A stretch of 64,000 nt of DNA from Hsuehochloa calcarea. Its lineage: Eukaryota; Streptophyta; Magnoliopsida; Poales; Poaceae. Positions 1 through 11,275 of the stretch are shown here, piece after piece. Numbering within the stretch: position 1 is the first letter of the stretch; each line of letters starts with the position of its first letter. The translations under genes were made by a program, and so were the position numbers. The stretch covers positions 12,025,763 through 12,089,762 of the forward strand of contig CM070601.1 of assembly GCA_036346395.1 (NCBI GenBank). The letters are read 5' to 3'. The notes under the pieces are model-generated. The model had not been told where the DNA came from and did not search any database. It worked only from the letters and a program-made list of their open reading frames with translations.

Positions 1-362
1 ACGTGCATATAGCTAGCTTCCTCACTTGGTTCTTCCACCAGTCTGATGCCGTCTCCGAAAGGAGGCAACTCGTCAAATTGATTGTACTCTTCCTCATCCA
101 CGACATTCTCAACTCCGACAATCCTTCTTTTCCCATGAAGAACTACGTGGTGGTTCTTATTTGTTTGGGTCTGTTACATAAAAACTTGAACAACTTGCTT
201 AGCGAGTACGAATGGTTCGTCCTTGTATCCGACACGCTTGAGGTCCACAAGATCGACACCGCATTTGTCGACCTTCACGCCTGCGAAGTTTAACCCAAGG
301 ACATCGAAGCAGGGGATCTTGAAAAGTACATAGTCAAGCTCCCAAATCTCCTCTGAACCCAT
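1..362 (-). pseudogene. CACTA transposase C-terminal part (DUF4216)
   Basis: The open frame at 174-362 (minus) contains the pattern IWELDYVLFK ... GVKVDK ... YKDEPFVLAKQVVQVF. This matches DUF4216, which follows DUF4218 in plant CACTA TNP2 proteins. Beyond 174 the reading shifts frame, but conserved wording (HGKRRIVGVENVVDEEEYNQ-like) continues to the window edge, so the coding region runs on outside. It lies directly downstream of the DUF4218 block in transcription order. The frameshift may be real decay or sequence error. Role: part of a cut-and-paste transposase, not a host gene. Confidence 0.75.
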
Positions 363-477
363 AGTACGAGTTCAACCGCGTGCCCCGCATATTGAACCCT
401 CGTGAAATGCATCTATCACGGACACCGCTGCTCGGATCAGCTCTTCATATCCCGAGTGCCGTAAAACGTGTACCCAT

Positions 478-1269
478 TTATGTCGATCCTTGCCATGTCA
501 CAATTGTAAATTTTGGTCCTTTGGCCAACCATAGCAGCGTTTCATCACTTGATGTCCTCCCAGTGAATCGCATCTTTAACCATTCGTTGAACCGACGGTT
601 GTGCTCTCTCGTGATCCAAACCTCCGACCGGTCTGGATTCTGTTGCCGTAACATGTCTTTGTGCTCGTCGATGTACGGGGACACTTGGGTCATGTGTTGC
701 AAGACCGTGAAATGGGCTTGCGCGTACGTATTTAGATCGGGAGTGATTTCTTTCCTTCCGATGGTCCCGATACCCTCCAGTCTCCCCTCATGACGAGATA
801 GAGGCACACCTATCGGTTCCACCTGAGCCATGTAGTCGACGCAGAACTCAATGACCTCTTCGGTTGCATAACCTTCGATAATACTGCCCTCCGGCCGAGA
901 TCGATTCCGTACGTAGGACTTGAGAATTCCCATGTATCTCTCAAATGGGTACATATGACGTAGGAACACAGGGCCGCATATCTTTATCTCTTTCACAAGG
1001 TGAACAATGAGATGGACCATGATATCGAAAAATGACGGAGGGAAATACATCTCAAGATGACATAGAGTCGTCACCACCTCGGCCTGCAGAGCGTCGAGTC
1101 CTTCGGGATCGATGACCTTCTGAGCAATTGAATTAAAGAAATAACACAGCCTAAAGATTACCACTCGGACCTTGTTCGGCAAGATACTCCTAACTGCAAC
1201 AGGAAGCATTTGTGTCATCAGCACATGACAATCATGAGACTTCATACCAATTAATTTCAAATCTGTCAT
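478..1269 (-). pseudogene. CACTA transposase, DUF4218 domain (copy A)
   Basis: This is the longest open stretch of the transposase (263 codons). It holds the DUF4218 signature SHDCHVLMTQMLPVAVR near the start, then EMYFPPSFFDIMVHLIVHL and FLRHMYPFERYMGILKSYV. DUF4218 lies C-terminal to the Tnp2 catalytic domain in plant CACTA elements. There is no independent start here: it is an exon-like piece that joins upstream sequence across a frame break near 1290. The frame is intact, in contrast to the same stretch in copy B (3456-4265), which is broken by small indels. Confidence 0.85.
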
Positions 1270-1311
1270 GGAAACAAGTTTCTTAATATTGGCGAATGCC
1301 GGACGGAACTT

Positions 1312-2678
1312 TCACACCATGCAAGCTTTGACACGCTTCATTTCTCTCGGCCTTGGACAAAGTGTAGCAAGCGGGGAAGGTACGTTAAATCCTTTATCGG
1401 TCTCTTTCGGTGCTAACTCGGTTCTTATGTTCATATCAACCAAGTCACGTCGTGCGTTAACGCCGTCTTTTGTTTTGCCACTGATGTTCAGTAAGAGACC
1501 AATCAAGCTATCACATACATTCTTCTCCACGTGCATGACGTCGATGCGAGGGCGAACTTCTAAGTGCTCCCAATAAGGCAAGTCCCAAAAAATTGACCGC
1601 TTCTTCGGATGTTTTTACGAGGGTTCTTAATTTAGATCCTCTTTCCAAACACAACATCAATATCCTTAACCATATCATAGTCCTCTTTCCTCTAAAAGCC
1701 CTTGGAGTGAACCGTTCTCCTTATTTCCATCGAATTGTTTCTTCATCTTGCGGTATGGGTGACTCACAGGAAGGAACCTACGGTGGCGATATATACACGC
1801 TTTGCGTGAGTTGTTCACCATACACTCTCGGTACCATCTAAGCGGTCGCGACAAAGCTTTGGCTCCTTTGTATGAACCCGACAGTTACCAAGGGCGGGAA
1901 AATCATTGATGGTGCGTAATAACATGGCGCGTAAAGTGAAGTTCTCTCGTTTGTACGCATCCCATACTTGTACCCCTTCGGTCCAAAGTGTCACAAGATC
2001 TTTCAAAGAATGGTGCTAGGTACACATCAATATCGTTCCCGTGTTGCTTGGCCCTTGGATAAGTAGTGACATCAAAATGTACTTCCGCTTCATACACGAC
2101 CAAGGAGGAAGGTTGTACATACATAGATTCACGGGCAAAAAGCGTGTCGGTGCTCATGTTACCGAAAGGATTCATTCCATCCGTACTCAACCCTAACCTT
2201 ATGTTCCTCGGTTCCGACCGAACTCTTGAAGCTCCGATCAAAGTTTCTCCACCGCGTAATCGCAGGTGTCTTAGCTTTCCATCTCTCTTACGCTCCTCTC
2301 GAGTGCCAACGCAGCAATCTTGCCTCCTTTGGGTTCGCAAATAAACGCTTCAAGCGTGGGATTACAGTGATACCACAACATCTTAGCAGGAGGTCCTTGC
2401 TTCACCTTAGCGATATTTTGACGCTTGTATCGGGATGCTTTGCACACGGAACATACATGCATGTCGCATACTCTTTACGGTAGAGGATACAATCGTTCGG
2501 ACATGCATGTATTCTTTCTACTTCCATTCCCAATGGGCAAATAACCTTCTTTGCTTGATAGGTGGTCTTTGGGCAACACGTTTCCCTCCGGAAGGATGTC
2601 CGCTAGGAGACCTAACAACGCCGTGAAACTCTTATCGGACCAACTATTGCTTGCCTTCAATTTCAGCAGCTCAAGCAC
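1312..2678 (-). pseudogene. CACTA Tnp2 transposase domain (copy A), frame-broken
   Basis: Consecutive minus-strand pieces in different frames give the Tnp2 (Transposase_21) domain. They include a block of the ICPLGMEVERIHACPNDC type around 2490-2560, CKASRYKRQNIAKVKQGPP (2400-2450), a segment ending ALGNCRVHTKEPK near 1860, and PYWEHLEVRPRIDVMHVEKN with LVDMNIRTELAPKE (1390-1581). Family knowledge: this domain belongs to the TNPD/TNP2 product needed for excision. Several one-base frame shifts separate the pieces, so no single translatable frame exists as sequenced. Confidence 0.8.
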
Positions 2679-2811
2679 GGTTGATAACCTTGTGTATCCC
2701 GCTTGCGGCCGAGAACAAAGGTCTCACCGAGTCCTCCCTTAAGCCCTCGAATTTACAAAACTCTCTCCCACCGTAGTTCTCTTACGCATCGCGTAGCATC
2801 CGATCCAGTTG

Positions 2812-3129
2812 TCATCGTGCCCCTATCCTCATCAAAAGCACACCACATCCGCAAATCGTTGACTTCCTCGGCGATGTCGTCATTATTAACCACGGTATAA
2901 TCTGCTCTTCACCGTGACTGGTCCAACATGTATACCCTTTTTTGAAACCCCTTCGAATCAAGTGCGCTTCGATCTGCGCCGCGTTGTTAAACATCTTCAG
3001 ATTACCGCAATCAATGCACGGACAGTACATAAAATTTATCCCCTTCTTCAACATATCACCTTTCAATGCTCTTCTAAAATCAACCACGCCATTAATGTAC
3101 TCTTGACTCACACGGTTCACACCGCACAT
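2812..3129 (-). pseudogene. CACTA transposase N-terminal Transpos_assoc domain (copy A)
   Basis: The open frame of 105 codons reads GVNRVSQEYINGVVDF then MYCPCIDCGN and HLIRRGFKKGYTCWTSHGE. This is the cysteine-containing Transpos_assoc domain found at the N terminus of plant CACTA TNP2 proteins. It marks the 5' side of the transposase gene; the usual initiator methionine would lie slightly upstream, near 3150. To the right (3136-3455) comes the duplicated non-coding 5' flank. Confidence 0.8.
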
Positions 3130-3455
3130 CCATTCGATCCATCTACACTACGCATGTAACAAATTAGTGTCAAATTGATTAGCGATTAATTTATAGCAAA
3201 CATAAAGGGTTATAGATCGTTACCCTCGGAGCTCACGAAGAAAATATCTAATATCTCTCGATAATCCTCACCTTCTCCTCCCTTCCCTCTCTCGTCGGGG
3301 CACAATGGGCTTCCTATTTACCAAACATACCTAAATAGTTATGTACAAGGAGAAACAATAACTCCCTAATAGAACGAAAATGTGCAATATAATTAAACTC
3401 ATTCTCCAACATTTGCATCTAAGGTTATTGAAAGAAAACTCTTCACTAGTTATGT

Positions 3456-6140
3456 AATATCACGAGCTGCCGTATAAAGCGTGTACCCATTTATGTCGTA
3501 TCCTTGCCATGTCACAATTGTAAATTTTGGTCCTTTGGCCAACCATAGCGGCGTTTCATCACTTGATGTCCTCCCGATGAATCGTATCTTTAACCATTCG
3601 TTGAGCCGCGGTTGTGCTCTCTCGTGATCCAAACCTCCGACCGGTGCGGATTACATTGCGTAACATGTCTTTGTGCTCGTCGATGTGCGGGGACACTTGG
3701 GTCATGTGTTGCAAGACCGTGAAATGGGCTTGCGTGCGTATTTAGATCGGGAGTGATTTCTTTCCTTCCGATGGTCCGATACCCTCCGGTCTCCCCTCAT
3801 GGCGAGATAGAGGCACACCTATCGGTTCCACGAGCCATGTAGTCGACGCGAGAACTCAATGACCTCTTCGGTTGCATAACCTTCGATAATCGCCCTCGGC
3901 CGAGATCGATTCCGTCGTAGGACTTGAGAATTCCATGTATCTCTCAAATGGGTACATATGGCGTAGGAACACAGGGCGCATATCTTTATCTCTTTCACAA
4001 GGTGAACAATGAGATGGACCATGATATCGAAAAATGACGGAGGGAAATACATCTCAAGATGACATAGAGTCGTCACCACCTCGGCTGCGAGCGTCGAGTC
4101 CTTCGGATCGATGACCTTCGAGCAATTGAATTAAAGAAATAACACTGACCTAAAGATTACCACTCGGACCTTGTTCGCAAGATACTCCTAAGCGCAGAGG
4201 AAGCATTTGTGTCATCGACACATGACAATCATGAGACTTCATACCAATTAATTTCAAATCATCATGGAAACAAGTTTCTTAATATTGGCGAGTAACTTGA
4301 CGGAACTTTCACACCATGCAAGCTTTGACACAGTTCATTTCTCTCGGCCTTGGACAAAGTGTAGCAAGCGGGGGGAAGGTACGTTCGTCCTTTATCGGTC
4401 TCTTTCGGTGCTAACTCGGTTCTTATGTTCATATCAACCAAGTCACGTCGTGCGTTAACGCCGTCTTTTGTTTTGCCAGCGATGTTGATGAAGAGACCAA
4501 TCAAGCTATCACATACATTCTTCTCCACGTGCATGGCGTCGATGCGATGGCGAACTTCTAAGTGCTCCCAATAAGGCAAGTCCCAAAAAATTGACCGCTT
4601 CTTCGGATGTTTTTACGAGGGTTCTTAATTTAGATCCCTTTTCAAACACAACATCAATATCCTTAACCATATCATAGTCCTCTTTCCCTCTAAAAGCCCT
4701 TGGAGCTGAACCGTTCTCCTTATTTCCATCGAATTGTTTCTTCATCTTGCGGTATGGGTGACTCCCTGGGAAGGAACCTACGGTGGCGCATATACGATTT
4801 TGCGTGAGTTGTTCATCATACACTCTCGGTACCATCTAAGCGATGCGGACGAGCTTTGGCTCCCTTTGTCTCAACCCGACAGTTACCAAGGGCGGGAAAA
4901 TCATTGATGGTGCGAGAATAACATGGCGCGTAAAGTGAAGTTCTCTCGTTTATGCGCATCCCATACTTGTACCCCTTGGTCCAAAGTGTCACAAGATCTT
5001 CCAAAGCAATGGTGCTAGGTACACATCAATATCGTTCCCGGTTGCTTGGCCCTTGGATAAGTAGTGACATCAAAATGTACTTCCGCTTCATACATGACCA
5101 AGGAGGAAGGTTGTACATACATAGATTCACGGGCAGTGCTATGTCATTTGCTCATGTTACGAAAGGATTCATTCCATCCGTACTCAACCCTAACCTTATG
5201 TTCCTCGGTTCGCTTTGAACTCTTGAAGCTCCGATCAAAGTTTCTCCACCGCGTAATCGTGAGGTGTCTTAGCTTTCCATCTCTCTTACGCTCCTCACGA
5301 GTGCCAACGCAGCAATCTTGCCTCCTTTGGGTTCGCAAATAAGCGCTTCAAGCGTGGGATTACAGCGAGATACCACAACATCTTAGCGGGAGGTCCTTGC
5401 TTCACCTTAGCGATATTTTGGCGCTTGTATCGGGATGCTTTGCACGGAACATACATGCATGTCTGCATACTCTTTACGGTAGAGGATACAATCGTTCGGA
5501 CATGCATGTATTCTTTCTACTTCCATTCCCAATGGGCAAATAACCTTCTTTGCTTGATAGGTGGTCTTTGGGCAACACGTTTCCCTCGGAAGGATGTCCG
5601 CTAGGAGACCTAACAACGCCGTGAAACTCTTATCGGACCAACTATTGCTTGCCTTCAATTTGGCAGTTCAAGCACGGTTGACAACCTTGTGTATCCGGCT
5701 TGCGGCCGAGGAACAAAGGTCTCACCGAGTCCTCCCTTAAGCCCTCGAATTTACAAAACTCTCTCCCATCAGTAGTTCTCTTACGCATCGCGTAGCATCC
5801 GATCAGTTGTCATCGTGCCCCTATCCTCATCAAAAGCACGATCCACATCCGGCAAATCGTTGACTTCCTCGGCGATGTCGTCATTATTAACCACGGTATA
5901 ATCGCTCTTCACCGTGGTGGTCCAACATGTATACCCTTTTTGAAACCCCTTGAATCAAGTGCGCTTCGATCTGCGCGCGTTGTTAAACATCTTGATTACA
6001 TAATCAATGCAGACGGTTACATAAAATTTATCCCCTTCTTCAACATATCACCTTTCGTGGCTCTTCTAAAATCAACCACGCCATTAATGTACTCTTGACT
6101 CACACGGTTCACACCGTACATCGATTCGATCCATCTACAC
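3456..6140 (-). pseudogene. CACTA tnp2 transposase, copy B, heavily frame-broken
   Basis: Second copy of the transposase region, in the same order: Transpos_assoc (about 5800-6120), Tnp2 (about 4262-5660, including PYWEHLEVRHRIDAMHVEKN at 4520-4579), and the beginning of DUF4218 (3456-4260, including EMYFPPSFFDIMVHLIVHL). Against copy A it differs by roughly one change per 30 bases in the part compared. Nearly all changes are small indels or swaps at CAG, CTG, CCG or CG sites, and they break every long frame. It lacks the DUF4216 end because the duplication boundary falls before it. Confidence 0.8.
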
Positions 6141-6447
6141 TACGCATGTAACAAATTAGTGTCAAATTGATTAGCGATTAATTTATAGCAAACATAAAGG
6201 GTTATAGATCGTTACCCTCGGAGCTCACGAAGAAAATATCTAATATCTCTCGATAATCCTCACCTTCTCCTCCCTTCCCTCTCTCGTCGGGGCACAATGG
6301 GCTTCCTATTTACCAAACATACCTAAATAGTTATGTACAAGGAGAAACAATAACTCCCTAATAGAGCGAAAATGTGCAATATAATTAAACTCATTCTCCA
6401 ACATTTGCATCTAAGGTTATTGAAAGAAAACTCTTCACTAGTTATGT
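3456..6447. repeat. Tandem duplication, unit B (~3.0 kb)
   Basis: Second unit, head-to-tail with unit A. The non-coding flank 6128-6447 is nearly identical to 3136-3455, whereas the coding part shows frequent small differences confined to C-N-G and CG contexts. It could be a true tandem duplication inside the element or two unmerged versions of the same locus joined during assembly. Confidence 0.8.
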
Positions 6448-6595
6448 ACCACACGCGGTGGCATAGCGTAGCCATGCCTCGGCCACAACCATGATCCCTA
6501 CCTCTAGACACGATATCTATCTCAATTGAACAATCATGCAACCCAAATATAGGCATCATCTCATACTCTTCACTAGTTATGTACCACACGCGGTG
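6430..6595. repeat. Short direct repeat (31 bp) spaced 135 bp
   Basis: The sequence ACTCTTCACTAGTTATGTAC followed by CACACGCGGTG occurs at 6430-6460 and again at 6565-6595. Its first half is also the sequence at the A/B duplication junction (3440-3455). The second copy has normal CACTA flank beyond it, so this 31-mer marks where the duplicated unit rejoins single-copy sequence. Confidence 0.75.
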
Positions 6596-6953
6596 ACTCA
6601 GCAAGTATGTAATAAATCAATAGTAACAACACCATTCTCAATATTCACAGTTAGCATCTACACTATCTTTTCTCCTTTCTTTTAGTCAATGCATTAACAC
6701 ACAATAAAATGCTAAGTCCACAAGCATCTCCAAGCTCATACCGGTATTAGAGGAGGAGCCGAGTTGGAGGAGCTAGAGGCGAGGAAGTGGCGCTGGAGCG
6801 GTAGAGACAATGGAAGAAGCGGCAGTAGTGCGGCGATGGCGGTCGCGGCGATGGACACGGCTAGTGGCGATCTTGGTGAGGATGTGTCGCTCAATTTATA
6901 TGAAGCCAGAAATCACGAGGCGGTTCTAGTTACGAACCGTGCGTGATAATAAA

Positions 6954-6992
6954 TATCACTGACGGTTCCCAATAAGAACCGTGCAGTGATAA
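6954..6992. repeat. CACTA subterminal hairpin
   Basis: TATCACTGACGGTTC is followed, after a 7-base loop, by GAACCGTGCAGTGATA, its inverted complement with one extra base. A further half copy (GAACCGTGCGTGATA) lies at 6934-6948. Subterminal repeats of this kind are bound by TNPA-type proteins in CACTA elements. They place the element end within a few tens of bases. Confidence 0.6.
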
Positions 6993-7009
6993 TCGAGAGC
7001 TTTAGAGAT

Positions 7010-7665
7010 GTCTTCACCTCGGAGGGTCCGTTTGTAGCCTTTCACCCGAAAGACAGCGGATATTTGGTGGGAGGCGTGTTGTCTTGAGGACCGCCACTCA
7101 AGGGCGATCACTTGGGAGGACTTTGTTGATCGAGTTCAAGGGAAGTTCAAGGGAGGTTGCCTTGGCGACCTTTGCTCGGGGAAGAGGTCTATTCTTGAGT
7201 ATGAGGTGAGTTCAACAACTTGGTTAACCGTCCCTTGATGTGACGATGATCTGCAGAAAGCCAAGAGGTTCCGTCGGGGTCTCAATTCTGAGTACCGGCA
7301 TGTGTTGGGAGCTACTCCACTCCGTGACTACAGCTCTGTTGTGGAGCAAGCCAGGGGCATGGAGTTGGAGATGTAGCTCACAAAGGCGACAAGCCTCGGT
7401 GGGTGGTAGTTTACGGTGGTGACGGAAGAGGAGCTCTAGTGAGGGAAGTGGAGTGCATTCAACCCGCTTTCAAGAAATTCAAGGAGGACCGCAGTCTTTC
7501 ATGTCTAGCGATCGAGGCCGTTCCTTCTTGGCGCCTCGTCCTTTGCAGTACTCGGCTCTTCGTCTGTCCCGAGGCGGGGCATGCTTTGCTTTAAGTGTGG
7601 GGATGGACACTGCGCTGGCTTGAGTGCTCTTGGGCGGGAGATTGCCGTCGGTGTGGCCGACCGGG
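7010..7665 (+). pseudogene. gypsy gag, C-terminal half with zinc knuckle
   Basis: In shifting frames the region shows ITWEDFVDRVQGKFKGG (about 7105-7155), typical of Retrotrans_gag, then VVEQARGMELEM-like wording (about 7335-7375), and a CCHC-type knuckle at 7587-7610 (C-F-K-C-G-D-G-H) with the last cysteine blurred by a frame break. Gag packages the element RNA. The start of gag is missing, consistent with truncation at 6996. Confidence 0.65.
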
Positions 7666-8009
7666 TCACAAGGAGGCGGGTGTGTCGCGGAACCACGCTA
7701 GTGTAATAAAGTGGGAGCTGTGCCATCTTCTTCTTGATGGGTCTGCTCGAGGATCTTTCGGATGATGGCTTGCTCCTCCAAACGATGCCATTTCCTTGAC
7801 TTGGGCGCCTCGGTAGGGTACTCTGCGCGCCGCCACCTTCAGCACCGCTTCGTGGTGCACGACCGGCTTTACTGCACCGCCACAAAGCAGATTGTTGGGG
7901 CTCGCCGCCCGCCGTCGTCTTCTTCGCCATGGCGCCACAGGAGTGTACGCCATGCCCACAGTGAGTCATGGTCGTCTGGCGTGGTGGCAGTACTTTGCTT
8001 GTGGATTCA

Positions 8010-8330
8010 TTTGATGCTTTAGTCCTTTTTGATTCGGGGCTACCTTTTCGTTTGTGTCGTGGCGTTTGCTAGGAGAGCGAACTTGAGTATCTGATGGATT
8101 TCTCGGTCGGTGTTGGTTAGTTCTCACAGGGGTATTATTGCTAGTTCTCTTGTTTGTCTGGGTGTTCTATTATTATTGATGGAGAGAAGTTCACGGCGAA
8201 TTTGATAGTTATTCAAATGGAGCCGTTCGGCGTTATCTTGGGTATGGATTGGTTGCACTCTTATCGAGCCGTGATATCTTGTTTACGTAGAGAATCTGCA
8301 TGCGAGACCTCGTGCAGGGAGACGTTGACC
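8010..8330 (+). pseudogene. gypsy aspartic protease
   Basis: LVLFDSG at about 8016-8039 carries the catalytic D-S-G. The second half follows in the frame at 8154-8330, with the hydrophobic motif VILGMDWLHSYRAVISC characteristic of retroviral-type proteases of plant gypsy elements. The two parts are in different frames. In the family the enzyme processes the gag-pol polyprotein. Confidence 0.7.
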
Positions 8331-8492
8331 TTTCAGAGTGCGCCTCGCGCTCTCTTTCGATATTACGGATTGTTTCGGTCGTGTGCGATGGCCCGGGCTT
8401 CTTTTAGCTCTTCTTTGAGAAACCGAGTGTGGCCCATGATTGAGGAGATTCGATGGTTAGTGATTGCCGGATGTGTTCGGTGAGCTTAGGGT

Positions 8493-9485
8493 TTGCCACT
8501 GTGCGAGGCGTGGAGTTTCGTATTGATCTTGTTCGGTACTCGTCCCATCTCGATGTCTCCATATCGATTAGCACGTCCGTTTGGGGACGAGTTGAAGAAG
8601 CAGTTGGATGATTTGTTGGCTAAAGGTTTGATCGGCGTAGTGTATCGCCATGGGAGCTCTGCTACATTCACAGAGAAGAAGGATGGGAGTTGGCGTATGT
8701 GTATTGATTATCGTGCGCTTAATGCGGTCACAATTAAGAACAAATATCCATTGCCCGCATTGAGGACTTGTTTGATCGGTTGAATGGAGCTCAAGTGTTC
8801 TCCAAGATTGATCTCGATCGGGTATAATCAAATCCGTGTGCGTGGCGAGATGTTGAGAAGATCGCTTTCTCCACGGTATGGGCATTATGAGTATAAGGTT
8901 ATGTCTTTTGGATTGACTAATGCGCCTGCCATTTTTATGGAGACCATGAACAACATGTTACACGAGTATCTAGATGACTTCGTGGTGGTGTTCATTGATG
9001 ACATTCTTATCTATTCCAAGACCAATGAGGATCATGAGCGTCATTTGAGGCTGGTTTTAGATACCTTGAGAGAGCACAAATTCTATGCTAAGTTGAAGAA
9101 GTGTGAGTTCTGGATTTCAGAAGTGGGTTTTCTGGGTCATGTGATTAACCCACAGGGCATTGCTGTTGATCCTAGCAAGGTCTGCACAGTGGTGGATTGG
9201 AAGAGGCCGACTAATGTGAAGGAGGTGCGGAGTTTCTTGGGATTGGCTGGTTATTATCGGCGTTTTGTGCAGGATTTCTCTATCATCGCCAAACCGATGT
9301 CTCAGCTTACTCAAAAAAGTGTGAGATTCCAGTGGGTGATGAGTGTGGCGCGGTTTACGCATTTTGAAGGACAGTTGGTGACCTCTCCTATTCTCACTCT
9401 TCCCGAGCCAGAAAGCGGTTCACACGATCTTTTGGATCGTCTCGAGTGGGTCTTGGCTGTGTTCTCATGCAAGATGGTAAGGTGA
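8493..9485 (+). pseudogene. gypsy reverse transcriptase
   Basis: The first open piece (8493-8783) contains the palm entry LARPFGDELKKQLDDLLAKG and KKDGSWRMCIDYRALN. After a frame break at 8783 the second piece (8784-9485) contains GHYEYKVMSFGLTNAPAIF, the catalytic FIDDILIYS (aspartates near 8997-9002) and the RT connection SFLGLAGYYRRFVQDFS. The YxDD-type box reads FIDD, usual for plant gypsy. The enzyme copies element RNA into cDNA; as sequenced it cannot be translated as one protein. Confidence 0.9.
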
Positions 9486-9703
9486 TTGCTTATGTGTCGA
9501 GACAGTTAAAGAAGCACGAGCAGAATTATCCCACTCATGATTTGGAGTTGGCTGCGGTTGTCTTTGCTCTCAAGATTTGGAGGCATTATCTATACGGCGA
9601 GCCTTGTGATATTTTCACGATCACAAGAGTCTCAAATATATCTTCACTCGAAGGATCTGAATTTGAGGCAAAGGAGGTGGTTGGAGTTGATCAAGGACTA
9701 TGA
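9446..9703 (+). pseudogene. gypsy RNase H domain
   Basis: The piece begins GLGCVLMQDGKVIAYVSRQL and runs through NYPTHDLELAAVVFALKIWR, the canonical RNase H segment of plant gypsy pol (catalytic E in DLELAAV). It overlaps the RT piece in another frame and is followed by a further frame shift into the linker before integrase. Confidence 0.85.
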
Positions 9704-9807
9704 TCTTACTATTCAAGATCATCGAGCAAGGCCAATGTTGTTGTTGATGCTCTTAGTCGCAAGGCGACTCCGCTACTCTAGATTGCCTCATTGCTGATTT
9801 TGATCGC

Positions 9808-10880
9808 ATGGGAATATCTTATTGTTATGCGGGCACGACACATATTGAGACACAGTTGATTCTTGAGTCGGCTATTCGGCATCCGTGTCGGGAAGCACAA
9901 CAGAGTGACCGGTTATTACAGGAGGTTAGGAAGCGTCTGGATGAGGGTAAAGAGGGTGATTTTAGCATGGATGATTACGGTACTTTGAGGTTTAAAGGGC
10001 GTCTTTGCGTGCATAAAAGGCGGAGGTCAAAGATGATATTTTGAGGAGGCACATCGCACTCCGTTACTTTGCTCATCTGGTGAGACCAAGATGTATCGAG
10101 ATCTGAAACATAATTTTTGGTGGAAAAGAATGAAGGTGGATATTGCTAACTATGTGGCTTCTTGTGGTGTTTGTCAGCAAGTGAAAGCTGAGCACAAGCG
10201 TCCTGCAGGGTTGTTGCGACCTTTAGAGGTCCCCAGTGGCCTTGGGATGATATCTCTATGGACTTTGTGGTGGCGTTGCCTCGTTACGCGAGGAAGGATG
10301 CGATTTGGGTAGTGGTGGATCGATTCAGCAAGTCGGCGCACTTTATTCCTATTCGCACGACAAATTCAGCGAGTGATCTAGCTCCTATTTATGTGCGTGA
10401 AATAGTAAGACTGCATGGTGTGCCAAGGACCATCGTTTACGACGAGGGCCAAGTTTGTCTCAAGTTACGGGAGAGTCTGCGAGTGCATTGGGCACACAGC
10501 TCCGTCTTAGTCTGACATTTCACCCACAGATGGATGGACGATCGAGGCGGACTATTCGGACTTTGGAGGACATGTTGCGATCTTGCGTTTTGTCTTGGAA
10601 GGGTAGTTGGGAGGACCGGTTGCCACTTGCGAGTTTGCTTATAATAATAGTTACCATTCGAGATTAGAGCCGCCATTTGAGGTTCTCTATGGCGGAAGTG
10701 CGATCGCCGCTTTGTTGGGATGCGATTGGAGAGAAGGCAATTTTGGGTCGGACCGGATTGAAGACCGTTGAGCGTGTGGCCATGGTGAGGCGAGAATCAT
10801 TAGCGACTCAGAGCGAGCGAAAAAGTTATCTTGATTTGAGGCGTGACTTGGAGTTTGCGGTGGGTGACCAGTGCTCTTGA
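9808..10880 (+). pseudogene. gypsy integrase
   Basis: The zinc-binding H-H-C-C region is around 10050-10190, with YRDLKHNFWWKRMK and CGVCQQVKAEHKRPAG (C-x2-C). The catalytic core begins MDFVVALPRYARKDAIWVVV (10258) and DRFSKSAHFIPI. The second catalytic aspartate region near 10440 and the glutamate region near 10560 lie in other frames. Integrase inserts the cDNA into host DNA. At least four frame changes separate the parts. Confidence 0.85.
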
Positions 10881-11275
10881 GTGTCTCCTACTAAAGGTAT
10901 TGTTGGTTCGGTACCAAAGGAAGCTTAGCCCGAGGTACGTTGGACCGTTCTCGATTATTGCAAGAATTGGAAAGTTAGCCTACCGCCTGGACTGCTCGAG
11001 TCCATGCGTGGAGTTCATAATGTGTTTCACGCCTCGATCTTTGAGAAAGTTTTGAGAGATCGAGCATAAGATTTCATTAGAGCCGCGACTATTGAGCAAG
11101 ACCTCACGCTTGAGTCGCGTCCGTGCGCGCATACGGAGAGGTCGGAGCGAGTCTTGAGGCACAAGACGTTGGTATATGTCAAGGTCTTTGTGGGCGATCG
11201 ATCCCGAGAGAGAGCGACTTGGGAGTTGGAGTCTCGCATGCGCGAGCAATACCCGGAGTTGTTCACGTCGGGTAC
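10880..11275 (+). pseudogene. gypsy pol C terminus with chromodomain-like tail
   Basis: KLSPRYVGPFSIIARIG (10920-10970) is the conserved post-integrase GPF/Y-type segment. After frame breaks the end of the reading contains SERVLRHKTLVYVKVF (about 11140-11190) and a WELESRMREQYPELF-type ending near 11220-11265. That resembles the chromodomain of plant chromoviruses, which helps target integration to chromatin. Identification of the tail rests on short stretches and is less certain than the core. Confidence 0.6.

Larger units (their letters stand above)
449..3455. repeat. Tandem duplication, unit A (~3.0 kb)
   Basis: The first unit starts near the text ATATCCCGAGTGCCGTAAAA (about 449) and ends with CTTCACTAGTTATGTA (3455). 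It includes the minus-strand CACTA transposase and about 320 bp of its 5' flank. Matching landmarks lie about 2,990-3,013 bp further right in unit B; the drift reflects small indels. Confidence 0.85.
1..6995 (-). mobile_element. CACTA (En/Spm) transposon, partly tandem-duplicated
   Basis: Minus-strand remnants carry the standard plant CACTA tnp2 domain order: Transpos_assoc, Tnp2 transposase, DUF4218, DUF4216. The coding part is present twice (449-3455 and 3456-6447). At the right end lies a subterminal hairpin of the CACTA type (6954-6992). The terminal inverted repeat beginning CACTA is not visible at either end: the left end lies outside the window, and the right end stops where gypsy gag sequence starts near 6996. 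Family assignment is firm; the exact right boundary is inferred from the change in sequence character. Confidence 0.85.

Noticed and set aside
2066..2483. Plus-strand frames over the CACTA region
   Set aside because: The minus strand carries the transposase domains in correct order; the plus frames have no homology I recognise.
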